Assembly: GCF_049331405.1 (NCBI RefSeq)
Contig: NZ_CP186274.1
Location: 1,116,001-1,180,000 of the forward strand
DNA from: PoT sp049331405
Lineage (GTDB): Bacteria > Planctomycetota > Planctomycetia > Isosphaerales > Isosphaeraceae
DNA length: 64,000 bases
Direction: 5' to 3'
The position numbers and the translations under genes were made by a program. Of this stretch, positions 34,297-42,956 are shown piece by piece; the stretch's first letter is position 1; every line of letters starts with the position of its first letter. The notes beneath the pieces are model-generated. The model had not been told where the DNA came from, did not search any database, and was given only the letters and a program-made list of their open reading frames with translations.

Positions 34297-36072
34297 TCAG
34301 GGGGCCGCCTGGGCGACCTCGGCGGGGGCCTTGGCCAGGTGGTCGGCGATCGGCCCCAGGACGACCGTCGGCATGAATGACAGGGCCCCGACGAGGATCA
34401 CGGTCCCGAGCAGCATGCCGGCGAAGGTCAGGTTGTCCGTCCGCAATGTGCCCGTGGTCTGCGGCACGCGCTTCTTCCTCGCGAGGAAGCCGGCCAGGGC
34501 CAGCGGGAGGATCAGCGAGGGGAACCGGCCGAGGAGCAGGACGATGCCCGTGGCGATGTTCCAGGGCGGATTGTTGTCGGCCAGGCCTTCGAAGCCCGAG
34601 CCGTTGTTCGCCGCCGCCGAGGTGAACTCATAGACGATCTCGCTGAAACCGTGCGCCCCGGGATTGGCCACCGTCTTCGTCCCCCAGGCCGTCGCGGCGA
34701 AGATCCCCACCCCCACGCAGATCACCAGCGGGTGGATCAGCATGGCGATCATCGCGAGCTTGACCTCCTTGGCCTCGACCTTCTTGCCGAGGTACTCGGG
34801 CGTCCGGCCCACCATCAGGCCGGCGAGGAAGACCGCGACGATGATATACATCAGCATGTTCTCGAACCCGGCGCCGATGCCGCTGAACACGACGTTGAGC
34901 ATCATCAGGCCCATCGGGATCAGGCCGGCGAGCGGGTTGAGGCTGTCGTGCATGCTGTTGACCGAGCCGTTCGAGGTGCTCGTCGTGATCGCCGACCAGG
35001 TCGCCGCGGCGACGGGGCCGAGGCGGACCTCCTTGCCCTCCATGTTCGGGCCCCTCGCCACGGGCAGGCCCTGTGTCGCGGCGCTCGGCTGCAACTCGGC
35101 CCAGATGGCGACGGACGCCCCAACGAGCAGGATGGCCAGCATCACCCCGTAGATCACGGCCGCGTGCTTGGCGTCCCTGAGCATCTTGCCGGCCATGACG
35201 ATGGAGGCCATCGGCAGCACGAGGATGGAGACCACCGCGAGCAGGTTGCTCCAGGGACTCGGGTTTTCGAGCGGGTGCGACGAGTTAGGCCCGAAATAGC
35301 CGCCGCCGTTGGTCCCCGACTGCTTGATCGCCACAAGGGCGGCCACAGGGCCTCGGCTGATCGTCTGGGTCTCCATCTTCGTCGCGGCGCCGTCGACGGT
35401 GGTCGCGACCGCGGCCGGCGAGAAGGTCATCGGCACGCCCGAGGCCACCAGCAAGAGCGCGATCACCAGGCAGACCGGCGCGAAGACGCAGACGAGGCTC
35501 CGCATCAGGTCGACGTAGAAGTCCCCCATGTGCGAGTCGCCCCGCAACCCTCGGAGCGTCGCCAGCATGACGGCCAGGCCCGCGGCGGGCGTCACGAACA
35601 TCAGCCAGACGATGCAGCCGAGCTGGCTGAAGTACGAGAGATGCTGCTCGCCCGAGTAGTGCTGGAGGTTCGTGTTGGTCACGAACGAGCAGACCGTGTT
35701 GAAGATGACCGCGGTGTCGGCCCCCGCGTGGTCGTTCCCCGCCGTGTCCTTGTACCCGAGCGCCCCGAGCGATCCTTTGCCGTCGGGGTTGAGCGGCAGG
35801 TGTTGCTGGGCGTAGAGCAGGCCGAAGGTCAGGATGAAGAGCGCGAGGTTGAACGCGAGGAAGGCGACGGCGTACTGCTTCCAATCCATCCGGAGCGGCT
35901 TGCGCCGGCCGATGAGCCGGCAGAGGAACATCGGGATGGCGTCGAACCCTCGACCCGCCCGTTCGTCGGGGACGTCGAGGGAGCGGAACATCGACCAGCC
36001 GAGCGGGAACGAGATCGCGATCGGCAGGAGGAACGCCCAGAACGGGTGAATCAGGGAAAAGCTCGAGTCCAC
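34297..36072 (-). CDS. kdpA: Potassium-transporting ATPase subunit A
   Basis: A 591-aa polytopic membrane protein of the SKT superfamily. The selectivity-filter neighbourhoods are visible, such as VTNTNLQHYSGEQHLSYFSQ and GTNGGGYFGPNSSHPLENPS, and the region NNGSGFEGLADNNPPWNIAT. KdpA is the channel-like potassium-binding subunit of KdpFABC. Translation starts at GTG (36072), with the first membrane helix FWAFLLPIAISFPLGWSMF immediately after. It is separated from kdpF by 27 bases. Confidence 0.97.
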   Translation of the reverse strand: MDSSFSLIHPFWAFLLPIAISFPLGWSMFRSLDVPDERAGRGFDAIPMFLCRLIGRRKPLRMDWKQYAVAFLAFNLALFILTFGLLYAQQHLPLNPDGKGSLGALGYKDTAGNDHAGADTAVIFNTVCSFVTNTNLQHYSGEQHLSYFSQLGCIVWLMFVTPAAGLAVMLATLRGLRGDSHMGDFYVDLMRSLVCVFAPVCLVIALLLVASGVPMTFSPAAVATTVDGAATKMETQTISRGPVAALVAIKQSGTNGGGYFGPNSSHPLENPSPWSNLLAVVSILVLPMASIVMAGKMLRDAKHAAVIYGVMLAILLVGASVAIWAELQPSAATQGLPVARGPNMEGKEVRLGPVAAATWSAITTSTSNGSVNSMHDSLNPLAGLIPMGLMMLNVVFSGIGAGFENMLMYIIVAVFLAGLMVGRTPEYLGKKVEAKEVKLAMIAMLIHPLVICVGVGIFAATAWGTKTVANPGAHGFSEIVYEFTSAAANNGSGFEGLADNNPPWNIATGIVLLLGRFPSLILPLALAGFLARKKRVPQTTGTLRTDNLTFAGMLLGTVILVGALSFMPTVVLGPIADHLAKAPAEVAQAAP

Positions 36073-36099
36073 GTCAGGAAATCTCCGGTCTCGGTTCGA

Positions 36100-36180
36100 T
36101 CAGAAGCTCTCGGGTCGGATCATGGCGTAGGTCAGGTAGACCAGCGCCGCCACCGTCAGGATCCCGGTCAGGATGAGCAT
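36100..36180 (-). CDS. kdpF: Potassium-transporting ATPase subunit F
   Basis: A 26-aa single-helix peptide, MLILTGILTVAALVYLTYAM followed by IRPESF, the standard KdpF length and pattern with the usual RPE near the C-terminus. It stabilises the Kdp complex in the membrane. It lies just before kdpA on the same strand. Confidence 0.92.
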   Translation of the reverse strand: MLILTGILTVAALVYLTYAMIRPESF

Positions 36181-36218
36181 GTTCGGTCCTACCCAGTCAG
36201 TAAGGTCGGGGTCGTGAT

Positions 36219-36299
36219 TCAGAGCCGGTCGCACGCCGCGACCAGGCCGAAGAAGAGGGCGAAGAGGGTCACCCCCAATGCCAGCGTTGCCAGAGCCAT
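36219..36299 (-). CDS. 26-aa hydrophobic peptide upstream of kdpF
   Basis: MALATLALGVTLFALFFGLV then AACDRL, a single predicted membrane helix with a charged CDRL end. A strong AAGGAGGAG lies eight bases before the ATG, the best ribosome-binding site in the cluster. It is the same length as KdpF but has a different sequence and lies 38 bases upstream of it. It may be a Kdp-associated small subunit or a leader peptide for the operon. No function can be assigned. Confidence 0.75.
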   Translation of the reverse strand: MALATLALGVTLFALFFGLVAACDRL

Positions 36300-36482
36300 T
36301 GCCGACTCCTCCTTAATGAATGTCTTTGTATGTGCATGGGTTCGAAACATGAGTGCGGACGGCGAAACGGGCGGGCCGCCATGTCCTTTTGGGCGCGGCC
36401 AACGTGTCGAGTTTCGGTGGTTGTCGGGGCTCTCACTCGGAGCCCATCGGTCGACGACTTTCAACGGTCGCCGCTCAGGGAA

Positions 36483-37229
36483 TCAGGAAGACTTCGATGG
36501 CTCGATGCGATCACCTGTGTCGATGGGGACCTCGCTGCGGCCGAACGTGAACCGCTCGTAGTATCGCAGCATGTTGTGCCGTGCCGGCTCGTAGTTGCGG
36601 TCGGCCTTCAGCGCCGCGCGGTATTCGCGATAGGAGTCGTCGTGCTCGTTGCGGCACTCGTGCAGGACCCCCATCAGGTTGTGGGCCTCCGCCGTCCCTG
36701 GGTCGAGGGCGATCGCCTGCTTGAGGAAGATCTCGGCCTCATCGAAGGCTCGGAGGTTCAACGCACGCTTGGCCATCGAGAGGTTCGCCGCGTACTGCGA
36801 GGCCGCGGTCACGACTTCGGGCGTTGCTTCGCGAGGACTACCCTCGCCCTTGCGCGTCGCGTTGCGCTCGAGGACCTCGGCCACCACCCGGCGCAGGGTC
36901 TCGGGGGTCAGCGGCTTGGAGAGGAAGTCGATGGCCCCGAGCTTCATCGCCTGCACGGCGTTGGGGATGCTCCCGTGGGCCGTCACGATGATGACCGGCG
37001 TGTTGAGCCCCTTTTGCCGGAGCTGTCGGAGCACCTCCATGCCGCCGAGGCCGGGCATCTGGAGGTCGAGCAGGATCAGGTCGGCCGCCATCTCGTCGAG
37101 CCAGCGGAGGGCGGTCTCGCCGTCCTCCGCCGTGGCGATGAAGGCATCCGTCGATTCGAGGGCCGTCCGGAAGACGAGCCGCACGTTGGGCTCGTCGTCG
37201 ACGATCAGGATTCGTTTGGCTTGACTCAT
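36483..37229 (-). CDS. Response regulator with receiver domain and TPR-like C-terminus
   Basis: A 248-aa protein. The receiver domain (about residues 5-122) has DDEPNVR, the phospho-Asp in LILLDLQMPGLGGME, the Thr/Ser in VIIVTAHGS and Lys in FLSKPL. The remainder is helical with a TPR pattern (LNLRAFDEAEIFLKQAIALD, then AHNLMGVLHECRNEHDDSYR). There is no DNA-binding domain, so it is not KdpE. Output is probably by protein contact. Its ATG overlaps the stop of the upstream kinase gene by four bases, so the two are co-translated partners. Confidence 0.9.
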   Translation of the reverse strand: MSQAKRILIVDDEPNVRLVFRTALESTDAFIATAEDGETALRWLDEMAADLILLDLQMPGLGGMEVLRQLRQKGLNTPVIIVTAHGSIPNAVQAMKLGAIDFLSKPLTPETLRRVVAEVLERNATRKGEGSPREATPEVVTAASQYAANLSMAKRALNLRAFDEAEIFLKQAIALDPGTAEAHNLMGVLHECRNEHDDSYREYRAALKADRNYEPARHNMLRYYERFTFGRSEVPIDTGDRIEPSKSS

Positions 37230-39115
37230 GACTTGCGAGCCTCGAAGGCCGCCGCGCCGTCCTCGACGGGGGCGATGGGCAGGGTGAACGAGAATGCCGT
37301 CCCCTTGCCGAGCTGGCTGCTGACGTCGATCTGCCCACCGTGGGCGATCACGATCTCGCGTGCGATCGCGAGGCCGAGCCCCGCCCCGCTCTCGTGCCGC
37401 GAGCCTGGCACGCGATAGAACTTCTCGAAGAGCCTCGGCAGGTGCTCCGGTGCGATCCCCTCGCCATCGTCGACGACGCGGAACTGCACCGAGGGGCCCT
37501 TGCTGCCGTCGTCGGCCTTCTCTTCGACGAGCCCGGCCTCGAGCCGCACGGTACCGCCCCGGCCGGTGTGGGCGAGGGCGTTGCCGAGCAGGTTGTCGAA
37601 GACATGGCCGATACGGTCCAGGTCCGCGAGCACCGGCGGCAGGTCGCGAGACACTCGCGACTCGAGCGTGATGCCCAGGTCCCTCGCCTTCGACTCGGTC
37701 CTCTGGATCGAGGCGTCGGCCAGCTCGGCCGGGCCGCGAGGGCTCAGGTCAAGCCGGACCCGCCCGTGCTCGATCCGGGTCATGTCGAGCAGGTCGTTGA
37801 CCATGGCGAGGAGCCGCTCCGAGTCCTGGCGGGCGGCCAGGACCAGCTCCGTCTGCTTGGGAGTCAAGGGGCCGACGATCTCCTCGAGCAGTAGGTGGAC
37901 GGCCATCTGGATCCCGGTCAGGGGGGTCTTCAATTCGTGGCTGACCGTCGAGACCATGTCGCTCTTGAGCTGGTCGACCAGGCGGAACTTGGTGACGTCC
38001 ATCAGGACGACCGCCGCGCCGAGGAGCCCCTCGTCGACCCGGATCGCCAGGACCCGTGGCAGGAAATAACGCTCCTGCACGTTGTCCCGGAAGGCGATGG
38101 CGTGGTCGAAGCTCGTCGGCAGGTGGTCGGGCCCCCCCGAAAGGACCTCGTCGATCGCGGGCCGGAGCAGCGGCGGGGGCGTCCAGGGGATCGAGTCGCC
38201 GGTGGGGATGACCCCGAGGATGCGCCTGGCCGCAGGGTTGGCCCGCTCGACGGATCCGGCCGGGTCGATGACGACGACCGGGTCCGGGAATGAGTCGATG
38301 GTCGCCTGCGCGGTCTTCTGGGCCCGGAGTAGTCGGGCGGTCCCCGCCTGCTGGAACTCCCGGATCGTTCGGGCCATGGCGTTGAAGGCGGTGGCCAGCT
38401 CGCCGAGCTCGTCCTGGGTGGTCGCCGGCACGAGCTGGTCGAGATCCCCCCTGGCCATGGCCCTCGCCCCTCGCGTCACCGCGCGGATCGGCTCGAGGAT
38501 CGACCGGCTCAGGAGGAATGCGATCAGCGACGCCACGGCCGCCGACACGAGCAGGATGGTGATCATCAGCCGCGTCGAGACCGCGGCGGCCTCTCGGGCC
38601 CGGGAGCTCTCGTGCTCCATGTTCTCCTGGTTGATCCCGAGCACCGCGTCGGCCTGGGCCTTGATCTCCCGGAACGTCGGCAGGAGCTGCTGGAAGTAGA
38701 GCTGGGTCCGCTCGGCCTCCTTCTCGGTCCCGAGCGCGAAGAACCTGCCGGCGAGGTCGAAGTAGCGGGCCTGCAGGGCGGTCAGCCGCTCGGCCATCGG
38801 GCCTTCGCCCGGCAGGGTCACATTCCCTTGCTCGATCTTGAGATTCCTCGCGAAGATCGGCCGGTTCTCGTCGAACTGCGCCCGGGCTTCCGCCTCCCGG
38901 CCGCCGATGGCGAACAGGAAGGCCGAGTCGATCCGCTCGAGCGACTCCTTCATCCCCTCGGCCGCCAGGACGCTCGCGTAATTCTCCTTGAGGATCACGT
39001 CGATGTTGTTCCCGAGCCTCGTGAACATCACGATCGCCCAAAGCCCGAGCCCCACCATGATCGCCAGCAGCGGGGTGATGCCGATCAGCATTTTCGTGCG
39101 AAGCGTCTTGATCAT
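37226..39115 (-). CDS. Membrane sensor histidine kinase (4-helix sensor, HAMP, PAS, HisKA, HATPase)
   Basis: A 629-aa protein with membrane helices at about 9-31 and 183-205 enclosing a helical periplasmic domain of the four-helix-bundle type, then HAMP (SRSILEPIRAVTRGARAMAR), a PAS domain (DPVVVIDPAGSVERANPAAR), HisKA with the His in MVSTVSHELKTPL, and an ATPase with NALAHT, DDGEGI and GAGLGLAI. It differs from KdpD in having no N-terminal Kdp domain and a chemoreceptor-like sensor. It heads the kdp cluster and is coupled to the TPR response regulator. It probably replaces the missing kinase half of KdpD, but this is inference from position. Confidence 0.9.
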   Translation of the reverse strand: MIKTLRTKMLIGITPLLAIMVGLGLWAIVMFTRLGNNIDVILKENYASVLAAEGMKESLERIDSAFLFAIGGREAEARAQFDENRPIFARNLKIEQGNVTLPGEGPMAERLTALQARYFDLAGRFFALGTEKEAERTQLYFQQLLPTFREIKAQADAVLGINQENMEHESSRAREAAAVSTRLMITILLVSAAVASLIAFLLSRSILEPIRAVTRGARAMARGDLDQLVPATTQDELGELATAFNAMARTIREFQQAGTARLLRAQKTAQATIDSFPDPVVVIDPAGSVERANPAARRILGVIPTGDSIPWTPPPLLRPAIDEVLSGGPDHLPTSFDHAIAFRDNVQERYFLPRVLAIRVDEGLLGAAVVLMDVTKFRLVDQLKSDMVSTVSHELKTPLTGIQMAVHLLLEEIVGPLTPKQTELVLAARQDSERLLAMVNDLLDMTRIEHGRVRLDLSPRGPAELADASIQRTESKARDLGITLESRVSRDLPPVLADLDRIGHVFDNLLGNALAHTGRGGTVRLEAGLVEEKADDGSKGPSVQFRVVDDGEGIAPEHLPRLFEKFYRVPGSRHESGAGLGLAIAREIVIAHGGQIDVSSQLGKGTAFSFTLPIAPVEDGAAAFEARKS

Positions 39116-39531
39116 GGTTCTCTCGGGCCTCTCGTTGGCCTCTTCAAAAGCAAGGGGCGTGCCTTGTCCGGAATTTGGTTCGTAAGTCTATGGTGGAAAA
39201 TTGGTTCGGGATAATCGGCGTCGCGCGGAGGCTTCCGGACCCTGGTCGAAACAGTCCCCGGTCGTGCATTTTGCCAGGCCCATGCGTGCGGTTTGCATCG
39301 GGGGGCGGAACCGCGTCGAATGGGCGTCGTTGGGCGAATCATTCAATTGCGATCGAGAGCGAACCTTGCTGGATAACTTGAGCCTCGGCGCCTGAGTCGC
39401 TACCTTGAGGGCCTTGTGTTCGGCGAAGGATGTGGACGCGGGACGGCCGAGCCGGCTCGCGTCCATGGCGCAGCTTGATGCACGAATCGCCGAAATACGA
39501 GCCTTGAACCCTTAAGAGGACGACCACGCAC
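39116..39531. other. Intergenic region between the divergent kdp-cluster kinase and the cyclophilin gene, no gene seen
   Basis: About 415 bp that must hold the promoter of the whole kdp cluster (leftward) and that of the cyclophilin gene (rightward). No convincing palindrome or -35/-10 pair was picked out by eye. Confidence 0.5.
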
Positions 39532-40026
39532 ATGGCCCGACCCCGCGTTTACTTCGACATCACCATCGACGACAAGCCCGCCGGCCGCATCACGTTCGAG
39601 TTGTTCGACGACGTGGTCCCCAAGACCGCCGAGAACTTCCGGGCCCTGTGCACCTCGGAGAAGGGCTTCGGCTATAAGGATTCCCACTTCCACCGCGTGA
39701 TCCCCCAGTTCATGCTCCAGGGGGGCGACTTCACGAACCACAACGGCACCGGCGGCAAGTCCATCTACGGCGCCAAGTTCAACGACGAGAACTTCCAGCT
39801 CAAGCACGACCGCCCGTACCTGCTCTCGATGGCCAACGCCGGCCCGAACACGAACGGCTCGCAGTTCTTCATCACCACCGTCGTGACGAACTGGCTCGAC
39901 GGCAAGCACGTCGTCTTCGGCGAGGTCACCGAGGGCGAGGACATCGTCAAGAAGATCGAGAGCCTCGGCTCCAGCAGCGGCCGCACCTCGGCCAAGATCA
40001 CCATCGCCGACGCCGGACAGCTTTGA
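39532..40026 (+). CDS. Peptidyl-prolyl cis-trans isomerase, cyclophilin type
   Basis: A 164-aa single-domain cyclophilin without signal peptide: VYFDITIDDKPAGRITFELF, SHFHRVIPQFMLQGGDFTNH with the catalytic Arg, NTNGSQFFITTVVTNWLDGK and VFGEVTEGEDIVKKIE. It assists folding of cytoplasmic proteins. It is closer to eukaryotic-type cyclophilin A than to the usual short bacterial PpiB in keeping the full FHRVIP...GTGGKSIYG loop. A strong terminator follows at 40049. Confidence 0.95.
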   Translation: MARPRVYFDITIDDKPAGRITFELFDDVVPKTAENFRALCTSEKGFGYKDSHFHRVIPQFMLQGGDFTNHNGTGGKSIYGAKFNDENFQLKHDRPYLLSMANAGPNTNGSQFFITTVVTNWLDGKHVVFGEVTEGEDIVKKIESLGSSSGRTSAKITIADAGQL

Positions 40027-40048
40027 TCGTCCCCCCGCGAAGCTAACC

Positions 40049-40094
40049 ACGAGGCCGAGCGTCGCACGCCCGTCGATGCTCGGCCTCGTCTTTT
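40049..40094 (+). terminator. Rho-independent terminator of the cyclophilin gene
   Basis: ACGAGGCCGAGC and GCTCGGCCTCGT form a perfect 12-bp stem, 17-base loop, followed by CTTTT. It begins 22 bases after the stop codon. Confidence 0.75.
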
Positions 40095-40143
40095 GCCGAC
40101 ACGTCCTGACGGACGGGCGAATTCCCCGGCGCGAGCCCGATCC

Positions 40144-41091
40144 ATGAAGATCGCCCGTTCGACCCCGTTCGAGTCGCCCAACCCCTTCCTCCAGCGCGCG
40201 GCCTACTCGCCGACCGGGGAGGAGATCGTCGCCTGCGGCGGTCGCTACGACCAGCCGGGCAACGCCCTGATCTGGACGCTCCCGGATCTTCAGAATCCCA
40301 GGGTGCTGGGCCTGTCCGCCGTCAACCCGACGAGTCTCGCACTCGGAACCCAGACCAAGGTCCTCGCCGCGTGCGCGATGAGCTGCACCTCGGTCGAGGT
40401 CTGGGATTACGAGACGGGTCGGCCCCTCGGCCAGCATGTGATCCTGCCCGAACCCTATCAGAAGGTCGCCGCCGGTCATTACATGACCTCGACGCAGGTC
40501 GGGATCATGACCTTCTCGCCCGACGATCGACACCTCGCCCTCGGCTGCTGGGATTGCAGCGCGAAGGTCATCGACCTGGACACGGGATCCTTGACCCAAC
40601 TCGTTCCCCCCAGCAAGCACAACGTCGATCTCGTGGCCTTCGACCCCGAGGATCCGAATCGCCTCGTCACGGGATCGATCGACAGGCTTTTCATCTGGGA
40701 TCTCGCCAGGGGCAAGGTGAAGTCAAAGCTCGCTCTTCCCGGCGACGAGCCCTGGAAGCACGTCGCTCTGGAGGATGGTCGCATTCTGAGCCTGGCCCAC
40801 GACGGGGCCTTGCGGATCTGGGATCGCGACCTCAAGGGCGACGACGCATTCGCGATCCGCTACAAACCCCCGGCGACCTGCCTGGCCTATTCGAAGCCCC
40901 ACGGTCTCCTCGCAATTGGCCAGCGAGCCGGGCGCATCATCATCTGGGACGTCAACGCGAAGAAACTCGCCGGCAGCCTGAAAGTGGGAAAGGACGACGT
41001 CCTCTCGATCGACTTCGCCAGGGTTCAGGACAAGCTCTGCGTCGTGACATCCGGCCCTCAGCGGCTGTTCGAAGTCGAGTGGACGAGATAA
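40144..41091 (+). CDS. WD40-repeat protein
   Basis: A 315-aa protein of beta-propeller repeats, each closing on a WD-like pair: ALIWTLPDL, SVEVWDYETG, CWDCSAKVIDLDTG, RLFIWDLARG, ALRIWDRDL, IIIWDVNAK. About six blades can be counted, one short of a typical seven-bladed ring unless the N-terminus contributes. No signal peptide or membrane segment is seen, so it should be cytoplasmic. Such stand-alone propellers act as interaction scaffolds; no partner is evident. The ATG at 40144 lacks a good ribosome-binding site, and an earlier in-frame start at 40093 overlaps the terminator. Confidence 0.8.
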   Translation: MKIARSTPFESPNPFLQRAAYSPTGEEIVACGGRYDQPGNALIWTLPDLQNPRVLGLSAVNPTSLALGTQTKVLAACAMSCTSVEVWDYETGRPLGQHVILPEPYQKVAAGHYMTSTQVGIMTFSPDDRHLALGCWDCSAKVIDLDTGSLTQLVPPSKHNVDLVAFDPEDPNRLVTGSIDRLFIWDLARGKVKSKLALPGDEPWKHVALEDGRILSLAHDGALRIWDRDLKGDDAFAIRYKPPATCLAYSKPHGLLAIGQRAGRIIIWDVNAKKLAGSLKVGKDDVLSIDFARVQDKLCVVTSGPQRLFEVEWTR

Positions 41092-41142
41092 TTATGGAAC
41101 ATAAATAAGAGTATTGAAGTAAGGGGTTTTGGACTTACTCGC

Positions 41143-41931
41143 ATGAATCATCAAGAAGTAGGCCGATACTGGAATGGCAATGCCGACACCTGGACCCGAC
41201 TGGCGAGGGCCGGGTACGACGTCTATCGCGACCACCTCAACACGCCGGCCTTCTTCGAGATGTTGCCGGACGTGTCGGGTATGGCGGGGCTCGATATCGG
41301 CTGCGGCGAGGGGCATAACACCCGCCTGCTCGCCGGCCGAGGCGCCCGCATGACGGCCGTGGACATCTCCGAGAACTTCATCGGGCATGCGAGGCGGACC
41401 GAGGCCGAGGAGCCGAAAGGGATCGAGTACGCCGTCGCCAGCGCCGTCGCGCTTCCTTTCCCGGATGGATCATTCGACTTCGCCACCGGCTTCATGAGCT
41501 TCATGGACGTGCCGGAGACGGACCGAGTGCTCTCGGAGGCCCATCGCGTGTTGCGGCCGGGCGGGTTCCTCCAGTTCTCGATCTGCCACCCGTGCTACGA
41601 CACACCGCATCGCCGCAACCTCCGCAACGCCGAGGGGAAGACGTATGCATTCGAGGTCGGCGACTACTTCCGGAATATCGAAGGCGATGTGGACGAGTGG
41701 ACCTTCAACTCGGCGCCCGACGAGGTGAAGGCGGGAGCGCCGAAGTTCCGGATCCCCCGGTTCACCCGCACGATCAGCCAGTGGCTTAACATGCTGATCG
41801 ATGCGGGTTTCATCCTGGAGCGGCTGGGCGAGCCCCGTTCGAGTGACGAGGTCGTCCGCCATTATCCGTCACTACAGGACGCCCAGGTCGTCGCCTTCTT
41901 CCTTCAAATCCGCGCGAGGAAGCCGGTCTGA
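41143..41931 (+). CDS. Class I SAM-dependent methyltransferase
   Basis: A 262-aa protein with the Methyltransf_11 core: AGLDIGCGEGHNTRLLAGRG (motif I), MTAVDISENFIGHAR (motif II acidic residue), VALPFPDGSFDFATGF and HRVLRPGGFLQFSICHPC. It probably methylates a small molecule. The region just before it (41092-41140) is A/T-rich. Not linked by operon to either neighbour. Confidence 0.9.
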   Translation: MNHQEVGRYWNGNADTWTRLARAGYDVYRDHLNTPAFFEMLPDVSGMAGLDIGCGEGHNTRLLAGRGARMTAVDISENFIGHARRTEAEEPKGIEYAVASAVALPFPDGSFDFATGFMSFMDVPETDRVLSEAHRVLRPGGFLQFSICHPCYDTPHRRNLRNAEGKTYAFEVGDYFRNIEGDVDEWTFNSAPDEVKAGAPKFRIPRFTRTISQWLNMLIDAGFILERLGEPRSSDEVVRHYPSLQDAQVVAFFLQIRARKPV

Positions 41932-41993
41932 TCGGCGATCGTAGACATCTTGTTGGTGATGATGTCCTCGGAAGGAAGAATAATCGCGGACGC

Positions 41994-42749
41994 TCAATAG
42001 TGGCGGTCCTCGGAGCGGATGCCGCGGAGGTCCATCTCGTACTCGATCTCGACGATCGGCGGGCGGCTGTGGACGAGGGAGAGTGGGTGCCGGGCGGCCT
42101 CGCCGATCCGGCCCAGGAGGATCTCGGGGAGGATGTGGTTGATCGGATGGATCGTGTAGACGTCGATCGCCGTGACCTCGGGCCAGTCGGCGCCGAGGCC
42201 TCGGAGGCGGCTCTCCATCAGGTCCATCACGAACTTCGCCTTGGCGGCGATGCCCTCGGGCGTGACGTCGCCGCGCTCGACGATGCCGTCGGCCGCGAGG
42301 ATCCCCTCGGGCAGTTCGCCGGCACCAGCCACGACGAAGGTGGGGGGCTGAGGCTGGGGGCAGGCCCTCGAATAGGAGAAGGCATAGAGCATCGGCTCGG
42401 CCGGCGGGGCGACCTCGGGCGCGACGTTCGTCCGCGCGACGGGGTTCACGCCGTCGACGAAGACGCCCCACGATTTGAGGATCTGTGCATATTCGCCGTT
42501 GAACTCGGAGAAGCCGTCGAAGGTGAAGGGAGCCGGCGATCGCAGCTCGACCGCGCAGAGCGCGGCTTTCGGGCGGCGTTCGGCCTCGAGTCGCCCCGCG
42601 ATCACCTCGAAGCCCTCGCGGTAGGGGACGGGCCGGTGCAGGATGACGTGGGCGATCTCATGGCCGGGGGCCGAGGTGACGCCGCAGGAGTAGGGGGCGA
42701 TTCCGGGCAGGAAGCGGTAGTTCCCGGTGGGATGATCGACGAGGGGCAT
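41994..42749 (-). CDS. Rid-family-like protein of unknown role
   Basis: A 251-aa protein with two halves that resemble the YjgF/Rid fold; the recognisable parts are LCAVELRSPAPFTFDGFSEF, NPVARTNVAPEVAPPAEPML and YAFSYS, then FVVAGAGELPEG and RPPIVEIEYEMDLRG near the end. The NPVARTNVAP block is conserved in a widespread uncharacterised family often annotated Rid-like. The catalytic Arg of true RidA deaminases cannot be placed with confidence, so enzymatic activity is uncertain. The start at 42749 is chosen because MPLVDHPTGNYRFLPG begins the conserved part; 40 codons upstream look non-coding. Confidence 0.7.
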   Translation of the reverse strand: MPLVDHPTGNYRFLPGIAPYSCGVTSAPGHEIAHVILHRPVPYREGFEVIAGRLEAERRPKAALCAVELRSPAPFTFDGFSEFNGEYAQILKSWGVFVDGVNPVARTNVAPEVAPPAEPMLYAFSYSRACPQPQPPTFVVAGAGELPEGILAADGIVERGDVTPEGIAAKAKFVMDLMESRLRGLGADWPEVTAIDVYTIHPINHILPEILLGRIGEAARHPLSLVHSRPPIVEIEYEMDLRGIRSEDRHY

Positions 42750-42956
42750 GACATTCTCGCATGAACTGCCACGCCCCTCGGCAACAACGCCCGGGGCATG
42801 GCGATCCTGGGATCCGTTGCCAGGGATCTTACCAGCCGGATCGACGCGCCGCCTCGATGATCCTCGCAAGTCGAGAGACGGATCGAGAACGAGCCCGCCT
42901 CGACCTCCTCTGAGGGAAGGCCGAAGCGGTCTCGAAGTCTCACCGATCCCGGGCGA

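Noticed and set aside
31975..36561. Very long plus-strand open frames opposite kdpA and kdpB (about 770 and 640 codons)
   Set aside because: They lie antisense to well-conserved kdp genes and have composition typical of antisense frames in GC-rich DNA (rich in Asp, Arg, Gly, His), with no domain.
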